Source: Platanthera guangdongensis (lineage: Eukaryota; Streptophyta; Magnoliopsida; Asparagales; Orchidaceae). From it: a DNA stretch of 64,000 nucleotides. Positions 1-11,200 of this stretch are shown piece by piece. A program made the translations under genes and the position numbers. Positions within the stretch are counted from its first letter, which is position 1. Every line of letters starts with the position of its first letter. A model generated the notes under the pieces. That model was not told where the DNA came from. It ran no database searches and saw only the letters and a program-made list of their open reading frames with translations. The stretch spans positions 153,839,010 through 153,903,009 of the forward strand of contig CM077167.1 in NCBI GenBank assembly GCA_039583875.1. Reading direction: 5' to 3'.

Positions 1-1584
1 ATTGAGGGGGAGCAAGTAGAAAACATAAAAGGAACTGCAGGCACAGAGACTGAGGTGCCAAAAGATGCTGAGCAGGTACAAAGGACAGAGAAGGAGTTAC
101 CTCCTAGTCCTAAGGACAGAGTGACTATTGATATCACATCTGCTTCTGAAAATGAACAGGCTGTAAGGGCCAATAAGAGAAAATTTCAAGTTTTCAAGAG
201 GAGAAGCCAGACATACAAAAAGGCTTTACAAACCATAGTACCACAGCCTGCACCACAGCCAGCCCCATCAACAGATTATAGTTCATTGATGGTGGCTTTA
301 CAAATAAAGATGGATGAGCAAAGGGTAGCAATTGAAAAATATATAGATGAAAGCAATAAATCTCTACAATTTGATCTAGCACAAGATATTAAGTATATCA
401 GATTTGAGATGAATATGAATAAGAAAGAGATGACTGACTGCTTCCACAAGGGAGGAAATGCAGTGGTCTACTTGGCTACACATCAAGAGAAGATAAAAGC
501 TCAAGTGGATGATATTGCAGTGAAGCAAGGCTATGTTCTGCAGAACCAGCTGAGAATGAATGATAATTTAACTGATTCACACAATGCAATAGTCACAGAA
601 ATGAAAAATATAGCTGCTGGTCATATTACAGCTAATGCTACTGCTAAGACAGACTTTGATAAAGCATTACAAGAGGGAATCACTGCTGTTACTTCTGCAA
701 TTCAAGATTCTCAGAAGCTAATCACTGAAAAACTCCAAAGGTTGAAACCTTTCTACAAGGATGGAGTAAATTATTTGAATGCCCAAATAAGATTTCAGAA
801 AAATGATCTGAAGGATCACATTGAAAAAGAAGTCATAAAGGGGGAGAGGGTGTTAGTCAAAGCAGGCTCTGATCATGCAAAGTGGATTTCCAATTCCATC
901 AGAGCCACCATTGGATATCCTCCATTATGTGATGATGACAATGTGGTAGAGTCTGGTATTAATCCTACATATCTTGGAGGGGAGCAAGCTGAAGTGGCTC
1001 AAGTAATATACCCTCCACCAGATTTTGATATGATACATGCAGACATACAATCAATGTATAGCCCTCCTGAGGGAAATCAAAAGATCATCATAAAAAAAGT
1101 AGTTCAGCCAGTGTCAGAGGCTATACTGAAAGAATAAGAAGCTTTGCTCAAAGAATAAGAGACTCAATTGTCCAAGAAGAAATTCAGAGAGCAAGCTGAA
1201 CTTAGGCCTGACTTTGAACAGTGGAGCCCCACTTCCAGGAATATTATCTTGACTGCATGGAAGGCTGCCAAGGATAATATCCAAGATAGAAACAAGTGGT
1301 ATTCTGAACTGGAGTGGAGGAAGCATGAGTCCAGGCAAGAAGCCATTGTGCAGTATAGAAGAAAGGCTAAGATGAGAAAGCTACCTCCTACTGCCCAAGA
1401 GCCTAGCAAGTACTTTCCCAAGCCTTATCATTACTTTGAAAGGCATAAAATGAAAGCTGAAGAGTTAAAGAAGAAGGATCTTAAAGGCAAGAAGCCTGCT
1501 GCTGCTGAAGATGTTGAAGCTCCAGTACAAGCAAAGATACAGCCTGGAAAGGGCATTGTGATCAAGGAGGCTGAGCAGCAATAG
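1..1584 (+). pseudogene. Env-like third ORF of element A, 3' part, with two in-frame stops
   Basis: The frame is open from base 1, so the true start lies upstream. It runs to a TAA at 1135-1137 and resumes in the same frame through a second TAA at 1156-1158 to a TAG ending at 1584. The product is strongly charged. A lysine- and proline-rich N-terminal part is followed by a long region (about 300-1000) with many Asn, Lys, Glu and Ile residues and heptad-like spacing, suggesting coiled coil. The C-terminal 138 residues are Lys/Arg/Glu-rich. No transmembrane segment or catalytic motif is visible. Its place between pol (upstream) and the polypurine tract is that of the env-like ORF of Sireviruses. 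Function in that family is unproven; the assignment rests on position and composition, not on a motif. The two stops make it a decayed copy. Confidence 0.6.
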
Positions 1585-1850
1585 AATAGAATTTTTCTTC
1601 AGTTTACATGTGTAATCACTTGTATTAAAACTTTCTGTAAACTTTTGAATAATGAAAATATTGAAGTTCTTAGAACTATGTGATATGTGTTGAATTTATT
1701 ACATTCTTATTCTGAGATATTGGTATATACATATTTTGTTTAATACATGCTTATGAATTTACCCTGTTATATAATCCTGTTTTACATCATACTGTGATTT
1801 TGTTATGTATGATGTATATCATTGACTAAGGGTTATGACTTTTCCAAATA

Positions 1851-1859
1851 GGAGGAGAT
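1851..1859 (+). other. Polypurine tract of element A
   Basis: GGAGGAGAT lies immediately before the LTR start TGTTGGG at 1860. This is the expected site of plus-strand priming, and it parallels the GGAGAGAT of element C. Confidence 0.75.
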
Positions 1860-2004
1860 TGTTGGGTACATTGGAATAAATGTACCTGATTTGAAGAAGC
1901 CTCACCCTACTCAATGATATACATCAAAATGTATTTGATGTGTTTTGAGTTTAGTTGTGCAGGTTAAGTATTTGCAGGGAAAGCTGAAAAGTTTCTAAGT
2001 CCAT

Positions 2005-2923
2005 GTGTCGACACCCAGAAGGAAAGTGTCGACACTTAAGAAGACATGTGTCGACACCCAGAATGAAAGTGTCGACACTTAAGAAGACTTGTGTCGACAC
2101 CCAGATAAGCAGTGTCGACCCTTGGAGTAATTGTGTCGACACCAGGGATGCAGAGTCGACACCAGAAGGAAAGTGTCGACACACAAAGGAGATGTGTCGA
2201 CACTCAATGAAGAGAAGTCCAGAGAAGCTGTGTCGACACTTAGAAGCAGTGTCGACACCCAGAGGAACTTTGTCGACATCAGAAAGTGTCGACACTTGGA
2301 GGCTGTGTCGACACTCAGCAAATTTCAACAGAGTCTAAGTATAAGTGTCGACATAATGAAGAATGTGTCGACACACAGCAGAAGACTCAACACATGAAGA
2401 AAGCATCGACATAATAAAGAATGTGTCGACACACAGCAGAAGACTCAATACATGAAGAAAGTGTCGACACAAGGAGGCTGTGTCGACACTCAGCAAAGTT
2501 CAACAAATTCTAAGTACAAGTGTCGACACAAAGGAGATGTGTCGACACTCAGCCAAAGTCTCAACAAAAGAAGAATGTGTCGACACAAGGAGCTGTGTCG
2601 ACACTCAGCAAGTATCAACACAGAAGACATGTGTCGACACCAAGAAGATGTGTCGACACTGAACAAGTTCAACACAAGAAGATGTGTCGACACAAAGGAG
2701 TAGTGTCGAGACTTAGCAGAAGTCAACTAAGTACTGAAGAACAAGGAGTTGTGTCGACACACAATATCAGTGTCGACACATATTGAAGAAGCTGCGTCGA
2801 GAAGTAAAATCTACAACACAAGGAGTTGTGTCGACACCTTGAAGGCAAGTGTCGACACTTAGTCTCCTTGTGTCGACACTTAGTCTATAAGTGTCGACAC
2901 TTAAAGACAGACTGTCTCGACAC
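2005..2923 (+). repeat. Interspersed array of the palindrome GTGTCGACAC
   Basis: About 29 exact copies of the 10-bp perfect palindrome GTGTCGACAC, plus several one-base variants (for example GTGTCGAGAC near 2704), lie in about 920 bases. Spacers are of unequal length, roughly 10-40 bases, with recurring flanks such as ...CTTAAGAAG and ...CCAGAA, so this is neither a simple tandem repeat nor a CRISPR array. It sits in the upstream (U3) part of the LTR, before the TATA-like site. Confidence 0.95.
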
Positions 2924-3056
2924 TTTCAGACAGTTACAGATATTTCAAGAAGTGACTGGATGACTTGATAGCTGCCATTCCAGCCGGTCTACTGCAACTG
3001 TCATAGTTATCAGAAAGCTGTTAGGAACCGGATCAGCCGGTCACCATGAAGAAGTC

Positions 3057-3068
3057 CTATATATAGGC
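3057..3068 (+). promoter_or_regulatory. TATA-like core of the element A LTR promoter
   Basis: CCTATATATAGG lies about 135 bases downstream of the palindrome array and about 850 bases before the LTR end, as expected for a U3/R boundary. Transcription start is not shown by sequence alone. Confidence 0.5.
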
Positions 3069-3913
3069 TTATTCTGTCAATAGAAAGATAATCATGATTG
3101 AGATTAAGGATTGAGAAGAAGATCTAGCTATTCATTGAAGAATCAATTCAAGTGAAGATCTAAGTAGTTGGAGAGAGAGAGCTCCTTTCAAGAAGACAGC
3201 TGTTGGAACCAGGCTGTGAAGAAGGTTTCAGATTGAGATCTGAAACTTAAGTTGCAGTGATTGAAGATCAGCTGCAGTGTGTATCAACCCTTTTGCATTC
3301 TACATTCAAGAAGCTTTGAAGAAAGCCAAGTGAGGTTGATCTCAGTAGAGTTCTTTCAAGAACTCATCAAGAACCTGTCAACTCTTCTCTCTTATTCTGA
3401 GTTGTAGGTATATACATTGTATTCTTAATTTCTTGTAGGATCCTTAGGGATCTGAGTTGTAAGCCTGCAATTATAAAGGATGAGTGGTAGGGCCTGTGTG
3501 CCTGAGTGTAGGAGATTCATATCTCTGAGTGTAGGCCTTGTGGCTGAGTGTAGGTCTTTGTGAAGACTGAGTGGTAGGGTTGTTGAGCCTGAGTTGTAGG
3601 AGTGGAATCACTCTGAGCTGTAGGAACCTGGTTGGGGTTCTGAGTGTAAGATCTGAGGATCTGAGGAATAGTGGAGGAGTTTGGCCGAATCTAGTACACT
3701 ACTAGATAGGTGAAGGGGGAAAGTGGATGTACCCAAACCTTGGGGAACCACTATAAATCTGTGTGTTCACTGTGTGCATGCTTTATTCTGTGATTGCTGA
3801 TTGATTGCTGTGAAGAAGTAGTTAAAAATCTGTGATATAATCTACCTAAAAGTTTAAAAAGATTTAGTCACCTATTCACCCCCCCTCTAGGTGATTAGGT
3901 ACAATTTCTTTCA

Positions 3914-5390
3914 CCATCAACTGAATTTAAAGTCTTGATTTCCTAATCAGACAAGTTAGTAGTTTACGATTTAATATATTTAGAATGACATGGATTTGTG
4001 ATTGTGAACGATTTTATTTGAAAATTGTTTAGATGAATAATTTTCTCGTTTGATAAATAATCGAAAGAATGATATATTTTTGGCATGCGTAATAAGTGTC
4101 ATAATAATAATTGTAACAATTTCTGGTTACAAATATATGATTTGTGTTTTTATATCATTCTCAAAACGTACATATTTTACTTGGAAGATATTTTTGTCAA
4201 AAATGATTTAATCTAGATGAGTACTTGTTATCCCAGAATTGATGCACGTCAAACTTACTCATGTGATTTACTTGAAAAATCTTCTTGTTACTGAAATCTT
4301 AACCTCTCAAACCCGCAAGATTCAAAACTCACTAACTAGTTTTGCGTGTCATCAGATTTTTGCTTCTTATACATGTTTGGTTGCAAGACTTGGGTAACTA
4401 TTATTCTATGACTTGATTCTTCACGTTGATGCGAATTTATTTTTACTAGAATCACAATCTATGAATCATTTACTTCATTAATGTCATAAGCAAACATTAG
4501 AAATGTAGTGTTTAATTGGTGTAACACCTTGACTTGAGTTTCCACTTGTTTTTGTGGTGGGAACAAATAAATGACTATAGACAGCACAATTCTTTTGATA
4601 AGCCTTGTGTCTAAACATGAATATAAATTATATGCATTAAATAAAAACACTTAAACCTTTTACTGGTTAAAGTTTATGCCTTTACATGAACAAATTTATG
4701 TTATACTTCACAGTATGCTAATAATCTTAATTGTTTGTACTTGTCTCTTACTTTTATATGTCTTGTTAGTTTTGCTTTATGAAAATTAGTACACAAATAT
4801 TTTTGATTTCACCTACTTGTACCTTTTTTACTTTGTTCATTTCTTATTTCAATATTTTGAGACTTTTTTCTTCTTGTTTTTAAATTTGTCTTTGTGTCTG
4901 CGCCTGCACCGCTTGCTACTCCAGGCCGATCTGCGTCAAGCTCCTACTTCTAGAAGTTTATCTTCTCGTTGTGTCAGGCTTTATGCATTTTTTACTATTG
5001 AATATTTCTTTTATGTAATAATTGTGATCAGTTATTTTCTCTATTATCATGAATAACTGATAGGTTATAAGTTATACACTAGAAATTTGATGTTAGTGCA
5101 TGTACATTTCCATTGGGATTGTCATTTACATGAAATTATACTAGTATTCTTATATAATTGGTTCTTATTAAAATACATGTGCATTTATTTCTTGCTGCCA
5201 TATTTTAAAGCTTCTACATAAAAACAATATATTTTACTTAAGTGTAATTATTTTAAAACTAATTATCAGTATCTTAGCTTCTGCCTAACATACATGAATT
5301 TTCTTTCCGCTCATGTCTGTGGCATTAAGATCCGCCCGAAGCACACTCTAATATTTACTTTAGACGGGTCGTTAAAACTACAACAACACT
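3914..5390. other. AT-rich intergenic DNA without a recognisable gene
   Basis: No coding frame with recognisable motifs, no tRNA-like fold and no tandem repeat was seen. The longest frame (4817-5056) is Phe/Leu/Tyr-rich from low-complexity T-rich DNA and is not credible. This is the left flank into which element E inserted; the target duplication GGCAA is at 5391-5395. Confidence 0.7.
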
Positions 5391-5657
5391 GGCAATGTTG
5401 GAACCAAAAACTGACCCCAACGAGAGTTCGGACCCTGGGGGTGTAGCTAACACCTATTTCTCCCAAACCCAAACCCTTGACCAACTGCTGGGAGCTAAAG
5501 AACTGACCCTGGGCTACAATAAGGAGGTCCCTCCACTAACCCAGAAGATCTCAGAGCATTTCCCCTCCTTAGCCAAGTGCTGAGCTATGGATACCTCAAA
5601 AAGCGCTACAAAACTTCAGAAAATGAGAAAGCTTGCCTTCTGAGGTACCCTTTGGGT

Positions 5658-5667
5658 CTATTTATAG
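5658..5667 (-). promoter_or_regulatory. TATA-like box in the left LTR of E
   Basis: Minus-strand CTATAAATAG, conserved in position in the right LTR (17877-17886). It lies downstream of the hairpin array in the minus direction, the layout expected for U3 then TATA. Confidence 0.55.
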
Positions 5668-5829
5668 ATTTCCAGTATCTGGTCTTCCAACAACGTAATT
5701 ATGCTGTTCAAAAAAGCTATATGCAGCCCAAAATAGCCTGCTAACAACCAAACTCCAATGTTCTGAATAGCTAAATTTAGACCTCTAAGGGCATCCAGGT
5801 AAATTTACCTCTGGAACTTACTATGACAT

Positions 5830-6235
5830 TGACTGTAGAAGCATCACTCAACGTCGGGGACTGCGGTGTTGAGTGGAGAAGCATCACTCAACGCCAAGAA
5901 CTACGACGTTGAGTGAAGAAGCACCACTCAACTCCAACCCTGAAGGCTTTCCGCTGACCCAGGAGCAAACCTTCCCGCAAGCCCTGGGCGGGAACCCTTC
6001 CGCTTCCATCGACTAGGGCGTTGAGTTGAGAAGCATCACTCAACGCCAACTCTGAGGGCTAAAGCGTTGAGTGGAGAAGCATCACTCAATGCCAAGGACT
6101 AATGCATTGAGTGAAGAAGCATCACTCAACGCCAACGACTAAGGGCTAAGGCGTTGAGTGGAGAAGCATCACTCAACTCTTGGGACTAGGGCGTTGAGTG
6201 GGGAAGCATCACTCAATGCCAAGCCTGAGGGACTC
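5830..6235. repeat. Array of hairpin units GCGTTGAGTG-(loop)-CACTCAACGC, left LTR of E
   Basis: About eight units occur, each with inverted arms GCGTTGAGTG and CACTCAACGC around a short GAGAAGCAT-like loop, separated by variable spacers. Some arms carry C-to-T or G-to-A changes (GCATTGAGTG, CACTCAATGC). Two longer blocks containing CAAACC(T/C)TCCCGCAAGCC interrupt the array. Confidence 0.9.
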
Positions 6236-6383
6236 CAGCCGGCCTGGGCGCAAACCCTCCCGCAAGCCATGGGCGGGAACCCTTCCTCCTGCACTGCTCA
6301 CCTGACCAAATTATCTTAAAGCCTACATAAACCTGGGGTCCCAGACCTTTGGCTCTCACTCAGCGAATATGGGATTGTACTCA

Positions 6384-6393
6384 ATCCCCGCTC
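6384..6393 (-). other. Polypurine tract of element E
   Basis: Read on the minus strand as GAGCGGGGAT, immediately before the left (3') LTR in the element's own orientation. Confidence 0.6.
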
Positions 6394-6556
6394 TTTGCGA
6401 GATAGTTTTTCGCTCGCAAAGAAACGTCCAACCCTAAAATATTCGGTGAGTGCTTGCTGACCTGGAAGAGAATCTTCTACGGGCCCTACCACAGCCTTAT
6501 AAATATATGTCAGGGCCGGTATCCAAGACTTCATTCCTCCTGCTACAGCTTCCCGC

Positions 6557-7871
6557 TTGAGCTCTCGCATTACTGTGAAAATGTATGTCAAACGAGCCGC
6601 GAAACCACTCTCACAGGAAGTCCAAGATCGTCTCGTCGTCGCTCAGGAAAGGGCCCTCGCCAATTGTGCTGGGTTCGCGTCGTGGCTCGCGGGAAAGAGA
6701 CCGACTGACTCTGCTTACCACCGAAAAAAAGCCAAGTCAGTCCGGCGGGACTGTTCCAAGGGTGAACCGGCTTCTCCGACTCCGACCCCGACCCGCGAGA
6801 ACCCTCCTCCTCTAGTGGAGGTATTTTTCTTTCTCCAGCTTTTGACGCGAAAACCCCCCAAAGGGGGCTCATCGAACTGATTTTCTATCCTTCTCGCAGG
6901 TGATGGTCCTGGAAGGCGTCGCCGGCAATCCTCCAGCGAATACCAAGTCGGTCCGGCCCAATGGAGAAGATCATCAGATGGTATCGGCGGCAGTCCCTCC
7001 GAAACTCCCGACGGAGCCCTCAATTGCTCCTAATAATGCTCTTATTTTGGTTTTCGCTTCTATCTTACTTATGCATTCCTCTGCTCACTTGGTTTTTCGT
7101 AGGCTCTACCCAGGGCATCATCCACCTGAGTCCCATGACTCTCACTACCGAGAGCCCTGTCATTCCAGTGCATGATCCTCCCCTCTCGCTCGAGAGGGTC
7201 ACTAAAAAACATCTTACTCCCGCGTCCAGCTCTCGCCCTTCTGCCGAGGAAGAAGCTATCCCCCCACCTCCAACAGAGACCCATACACTGAAGTAGACCC
7301 CACACCCCTCGGGACGGGGAAAACCACCCTCCTGCTCTTTGGAAAGCCTTTTGAAGGGCGGCTTGAGAGCTCTCGCCGTCCAGGTAAGCCGAAACTTGAT
7401 TTCCCTTTTTCTCCTTCTTGTCGACCCTGACACCGTCCCTCTCCAGGTTTTAGGGAGACTACGAAATTTCCCGGCGTAGATGAAGAGGTGATCTCGCCAC
7501 CGCCTTCCCGCAACAAAATGCTGAGTTTTCTTGAAGCCTCCAGAGACGTTGATGAGCGGAGGGAGAGGGTGGCGGGAGTCCTATCCAAGCTCTCCTGGAT
7601 GTGGCGAGAAGACTCCATGCAACCGAGTGCCTTCCAAGCGAAGATGGAGCGGTGGTTAGCAGTGATCGAGTGGGACTACGCCCATCTCCTCGGCGAGAAG
7701 GATCGCCTGAGAGGCGGAAGCGAGGATACCTCTCCCGGGAGGCATATCACCCAGGCCCGGGATCAACTGAGCCTTGTCCACCGGGAGCATACCGCTGTGA
7801 CTGCCTATCACTACCCACGAGTGCCCCCGAAGACTGGTAGGCGGGGTCAGGGTCTCTGGCGGTGGGAGTAA
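6557..7871 (+). pseudogene. Intron-bearing ORF remnant on the antisense strand of E
   Basis: Not a protein I recognise. Plus-strand coding-like segments are joined by plausible GT...AG introns. Segment 1 (6579-6820) is basic and Ser/Thr/Pro-rich. An intron of about 79 nt ending TTCTCGCAG leads to a segment from 6900. A later intron ends TTTTTCGTAG near 7102. Another starts CCAG/GTAAGCC near 7384 and ends CTCTCCAG near 7446, and joining it keeps frame into 7447-7840 (a helical, charged segment with a WMWRED core). At least one stop (TAG near 7294) breaks the chain. It ends before the TATA box of the next antisense gene. Because introns here run opposite to the element's own RNA, they would not be removed during retrotransposition. 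Confidence 0.4.
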
Positions 7872-8232
7872 TACTGAGCTCTAGGGATTACCGTCTTCTC
7901 CTCCCCTAACCCCAGTCTTCCCTTCTTGCCTGTACCTTCTCGCATTTTAATAAACATAAATCATTTGATATTTTATTTAATTTTATTATGCCTCTCGCCT
8001 GGTGAGAGGCCTACTATTTTTTAATCTCATTTTTTCATTTCATTCTAGTTCTCGCCCCGCTTCTATATATTTGTTTTGCTCTTACTCTGGGACCCCTACC
8101 GATGACTTTCTCCCTCTGCAGGTATACGAAACGTTGGCAGGACTAGACAAAAGACAAAACGTCGAATTGCATAAAATTGATATCCACACTCCCGCCATTA
8201 GGAAAAATGTCATGATTACTTCATATATTTTT

Positions 8233-8243
8233 CTATAAATAGG
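8233..8243 (+). promoter_or_regulatory. TATA box of the antisense gene of E
   Basis: CTATAAATAGG on the plus strand lies about 135 bases upstream of the ATG at 8376. A pyrimidine-rich leader (8255-8370) between them resembles a plant 5' UTR. This suggests the antisense ORF has its own promoter inside the retrotransposon. Confidence 0.5.
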
Positions 8244-9565
8244 TCGGTTCACCAACCACATTTACTTCCACTCGATTTTCAGCCTTCGTTTTCCTTCCCC
8301 CTTGGTCTCGCTACTTCTGCAGTGCGATCCTTCTTGCATATCCCTTTCTCTTTCCCCTTTCCGCCAACTCACAAGATGTCGGGAGAAACCGAAGGCCACA
8401 CCAAATGCGTGCAAAACTTCCTCTAGCATAACTTCCCCCTTGCTGCCTGATTGAGAGGGAATTCGCCTCCTTAGTGGCAGACTACATTCTGTAGGGGTTC
8501 GTTACGTGCAACCCTGGGAAGGAGGACAGGTTAACCTTCTGCCTGAAGGGTAGATTGCCATTCCGCTGGAACACTTCAAGGTGGGGTTCCGCCTCCCCCT
8601 CTGGCGGGAAATGAGCCAGGCTTTTCGATACTACGGGGTGGTGCCGTCCCAGCTTAAGCCCAACTCCATGGCGCTGCTGGTGGCCATCTCTTGCTACATG
8701 TGTGTGGAAAGGATCAAATTCAACTTATCCATCTTCCGTAAGTTATTCAACTTCTACGCCAAAAGAGGGATTGTCTTCTTCTCGGGCCAGTCAGTGAAGA
8801 CCAACAGTCTCGCCAACAAAAATCATGACTGGCCCCAGAGTTTCATCTTCATCTTGGGGAATTTCAAAAACATACATATCTCGTTGGTTTAGTACGATGA
8901 GGTCACCTACTGGCCTCCGACCCTGGCGGGGTGCGAGACCGCCCATCTCGACTTCTTCGGGACCAAGAACTTCGACATTAAGTTCATGCGGAGGGATATC
9001 GACGCCCTCACACCGGTCCCTCCCGATGAAGGTACCATTCCGCCTTACACATTCAACCTTTACTTCAAAATTTCAAGACTAACATTTTATGGCTTTCGCA
9101 GGTGAGCGAGAGATCCCCCTCAACCAACCATTTGATGAGGCTGGGGGTTCCGCCGCCACCCTAGCACTCGCCAAGTCCGCCGCTCTCACCTGTTGGAATA
9201 AGATGGCCTCCTCATCCTAGGCCGGTGCCCGGAAACGGAAGCCCGGCGCTCCTCCAACCCCTTTCAGGAAATCTAAATCGTGTCAGATGGACAAGGAAAA
9301 GTCTGTCGCCTAGACCCCCACCGAGACCACCTCTGAAGCTCCACTTGTCGCGGGCACCGCGAGTGTCGCTGGGCTGGTCGACGAGACCCCCGCTGAGACC
9401 TCCACCAAGCTGATGCCGAGAAGGAATCACAACTTTGGCCTCGGCGAGAAGTTCGTAGATGAAGAAGGCTAGCCTCTACTCCGGTGGGACCCCAAAGCCA
9501 ACGGGGTCTCGATCTCGTCGCTCCTCCCCTCCTGGATGGAGCGAGACATGATCACTGGTGAAGCC

Positions 9566-11158
9566 TGTTAAATTTTCTCAACGTGGTCAGCAAGATAGCT
9601 CAAACGCCAAATTAATATCTTCGGAACTACCCAGTTCACACGTTGAACCAGCGGAAACCAAGGAACAGAGGTACAAAGGTTAATCCCAACAAACAATGGA
9701 AGCACAAGCAGGTCTATTATTCATTCACTTCTTTACACCGCGAGGCATACATAGCAAGACATGATTTCTTTAGTATAACAGCTGAAAACAGAAAGCACCA
9801 AAAAACAAGCCGGGCGGACAGCACCGGAGTCCGCCGAGACCGCGAGGTTGCCGAGGTCGCCGAGTCCGCTGAGATCGCCCGAGCTAAGCTCCAATCTGTC
9901 GAATAGACACGGAGTCCGCCGAAGCCGCGAGGCCGCGCGGACACACCGTTATTCGCCTCCTGCTGAACCTGAACTGAGGAACACCCCTACCCGCCTGAAG
10001 CCGGTGGACAGGTTATTGAAGCTGGCAAAGATGAAACAGAACTGACAAGCCGCAGAGCGACCTCCTGCTGAGTCCGTAGAGACCGCACACTTCCAAGTAC
10101 TTGACCAAAGTCACAGCCAAACTCCTGGCTCCTTGAAGCTATCCGCGCGACCTGCACACAGCAAACCGTTAGCCTGAAATAATCCGCGCGGACTGACAAA
10201 CACAGACCGCAGCTCCTTGCCCAACCCAACTTACTATTCACTCAAGTTACTTAGGTTACTGTAGATGTGCCAGGGGGGTCCTATTTATAGGCAAGATGAG
10301 GAGTGTGGTCACCGCCCAAGAGATAGCGACACCGCCCCAGCCCGCGCGATAGCAAACCTCCGTCCGCCGAGTCCGCAAGGACTTAGCCGGATACCAAGGA
10401 AAACCTCCAGGAGCAAGGCAACCATTGACGAACCCTCTCCAGTCCGCCCAAGCTATGCGGACAAGGCATCAGCCCGCAAAGATCCAACCACTACAGGACA
10501 GCAACCCCTTCAATGGCAGTCCGCACCAACCCGAGGCAGTCCGTAAGACTCGCACCTCAATCCGCCACAAGTCCACGACCAAAGGCAGACAACAACAGTC
10601 CGCCCGGTCACAGCGGTCTTGGCGGATACCGCGGACACTATGGTCTTGGCACAAAGTGTGACCAAGTCTAAAAACCACCAAAGGCCCATACGAGTATGGC
10701 GGACACAATCTCCCGTCCGCCAAACACCCTAGCACAGACCGCCATCAGTCCGCAAGCTCCTCGCACTTCTGTCCAACGTAGCAGCCATCCCCGGACTCCA
10801 AAACGAGTCCGCCAATTGATCTCCACAGCAAATCGCCTGCTATGCCACCAGAGCTCGACAAGGCCTCAGCCAAGCTCTAAGCCCAGTCCGCAACAGCCCA
10901 CACCGCGGACACTCCAGTCCGCAAGCTTCCCGCGGACATGAGCCAACCCACCTATCAGCACAAGCTTGCACCCGCGGCCACTGAGCAATGCACCAGTCCG
11001 CAAGCCTCCATCCGCTCAGGCCGCTCCTTGGCAAAGCCAATTCAGTAAACCCCCTATCCGCAGAAACCAGGCCGCATAGTCCGCGGACTCAACCCGTACA
11101 ACCCGCTCAGAAGAACAACCGGCTTTTCACTAGACCTTTCACCAGGCCGCACATCACA
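9566..11158 (-). repeat. 3' LTR of element B (about 1.59 kb)
   Basis: On the plus strand it runs from TGTTAAAT to CATCACA. In the element's orientation that is TGTGATG...TTTAACA, preceded by the purine-rich CTGGGAGGAC. It contains a minus-strand TATA box (10281-10290) and, upstream of it in that orientation, the GTCCGC word array. The inner boundary is inferred from TG/CA and the purine tract because the second LTR is lost. Confidence 0.6.
10281..10290 (-). promoter_or_regulatory. TATA-like box in the LTR of B
   Basis: CTATAAATAG on the minus strand, just downstream (in that orientation) of the GTCCGC array. The layout is U3 array, then TATA, as in the LTRs of A and E. Confidence 0.55.
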
Positions 11159-11200
11159 GTCCTCCCAGTCCGCCTAGTCCGCCAAAGCTGTCCGCCCCAG
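10330..11200. repeat. Dense GTCCGC/GCGGAC word array in the LTR of B
   Basis: Several dozen occurrences of the 6-mer GTCCGC or its complement GCGGAC lie in about 870 bases, often as AGTCCGCAA or AGTCCGCCA. In places they meet as a perfect palindrome (AGTCCGCGGACT near 11080). Spacing is irregular. Sparser copies continue left to about 9830. Confidence 0.85.

Larger units (their letters stand above)
1..3913 (+). mobile_element. Element A: 3' portion of a Sirevirus-like Ty1/copia retrotransposon
   Basis: The window opens inside an element whose gag and pol lie upstream and out of view. What remains, in order, is an env-like reading frame (to 1584), about 270 bases of non-coding DNA, a polypurine tract at 1851-1859, and one LTR from TGTTGGG at 1860 to TTTCA at 3913. 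The junction (purine run, then TGTTGG) and the LTR end (...TTTCA) match those of the complete copia element C at 19056-30972, and both carry an extra ORF after pol, which is a Sirevirus trait. The target duplication cannot be confirmed because the 5' end is outside the window. The bases after the LTR are CCATC. Confidence 0.75.
1860..3913 (+). repeat. 3' LTR of element A (2054 bp)
   Basis: Starts TGTTGGG directly after the polypurine tract and ends TTTCA. The first third is filled with the GTGTCGACAC word array (2005-2923). A TATA-like site follows at 3057-3068. The last part (3440-3900) is rich in GAGTGTAGG and GAGTTGTAGG words and closes with a C-run and CTCTAGG, a pattern also seen at the end of the LTRs of element C (CCCCCCTCTAG). 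Confidence 0.75.
5396..6383 (-). repeat. 3' LTR of element E (left copy, about 988 bp)
   Basis: On the plus strand it starts TGTTGGAACC directly after the target duplication and ends near GTACTCA, next to the inverted polypurine tract. It aligns through most of its length with 17665-18599, sharing the TATA region, the CCTCCTTAGCCAAGTG block and the hairpin-unit array. The exact inner boundary is uncertain by a few bases. Confidence 0.8.

Noticed and set aside
1951..2786. Overlapping ORFs of 60-125 codons on both strands rich in CRH, VST and SVDT peptides
   Set aside because: They are translations of the GTGTCGACAC array in all frames, not proteins.
2005..2923. Resemblance to a CRISPR array (short repeats with spacers)
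   Set aside because: Repeat is only 10 bp and palindromic, spacers are unequal and share sequence, and it lies inside a plant LTR.
4817..5056. 79-codon ORF in the AT-rich flank
   Set aside because: Low-complexity Phe/Leu/Tyr composition with no motif or context.
5396..5583. ORF at the start of the left LTR of E
   Set aside because: It lies wholly in the LTR, runs against the element's strand and is not open in the right LTR.
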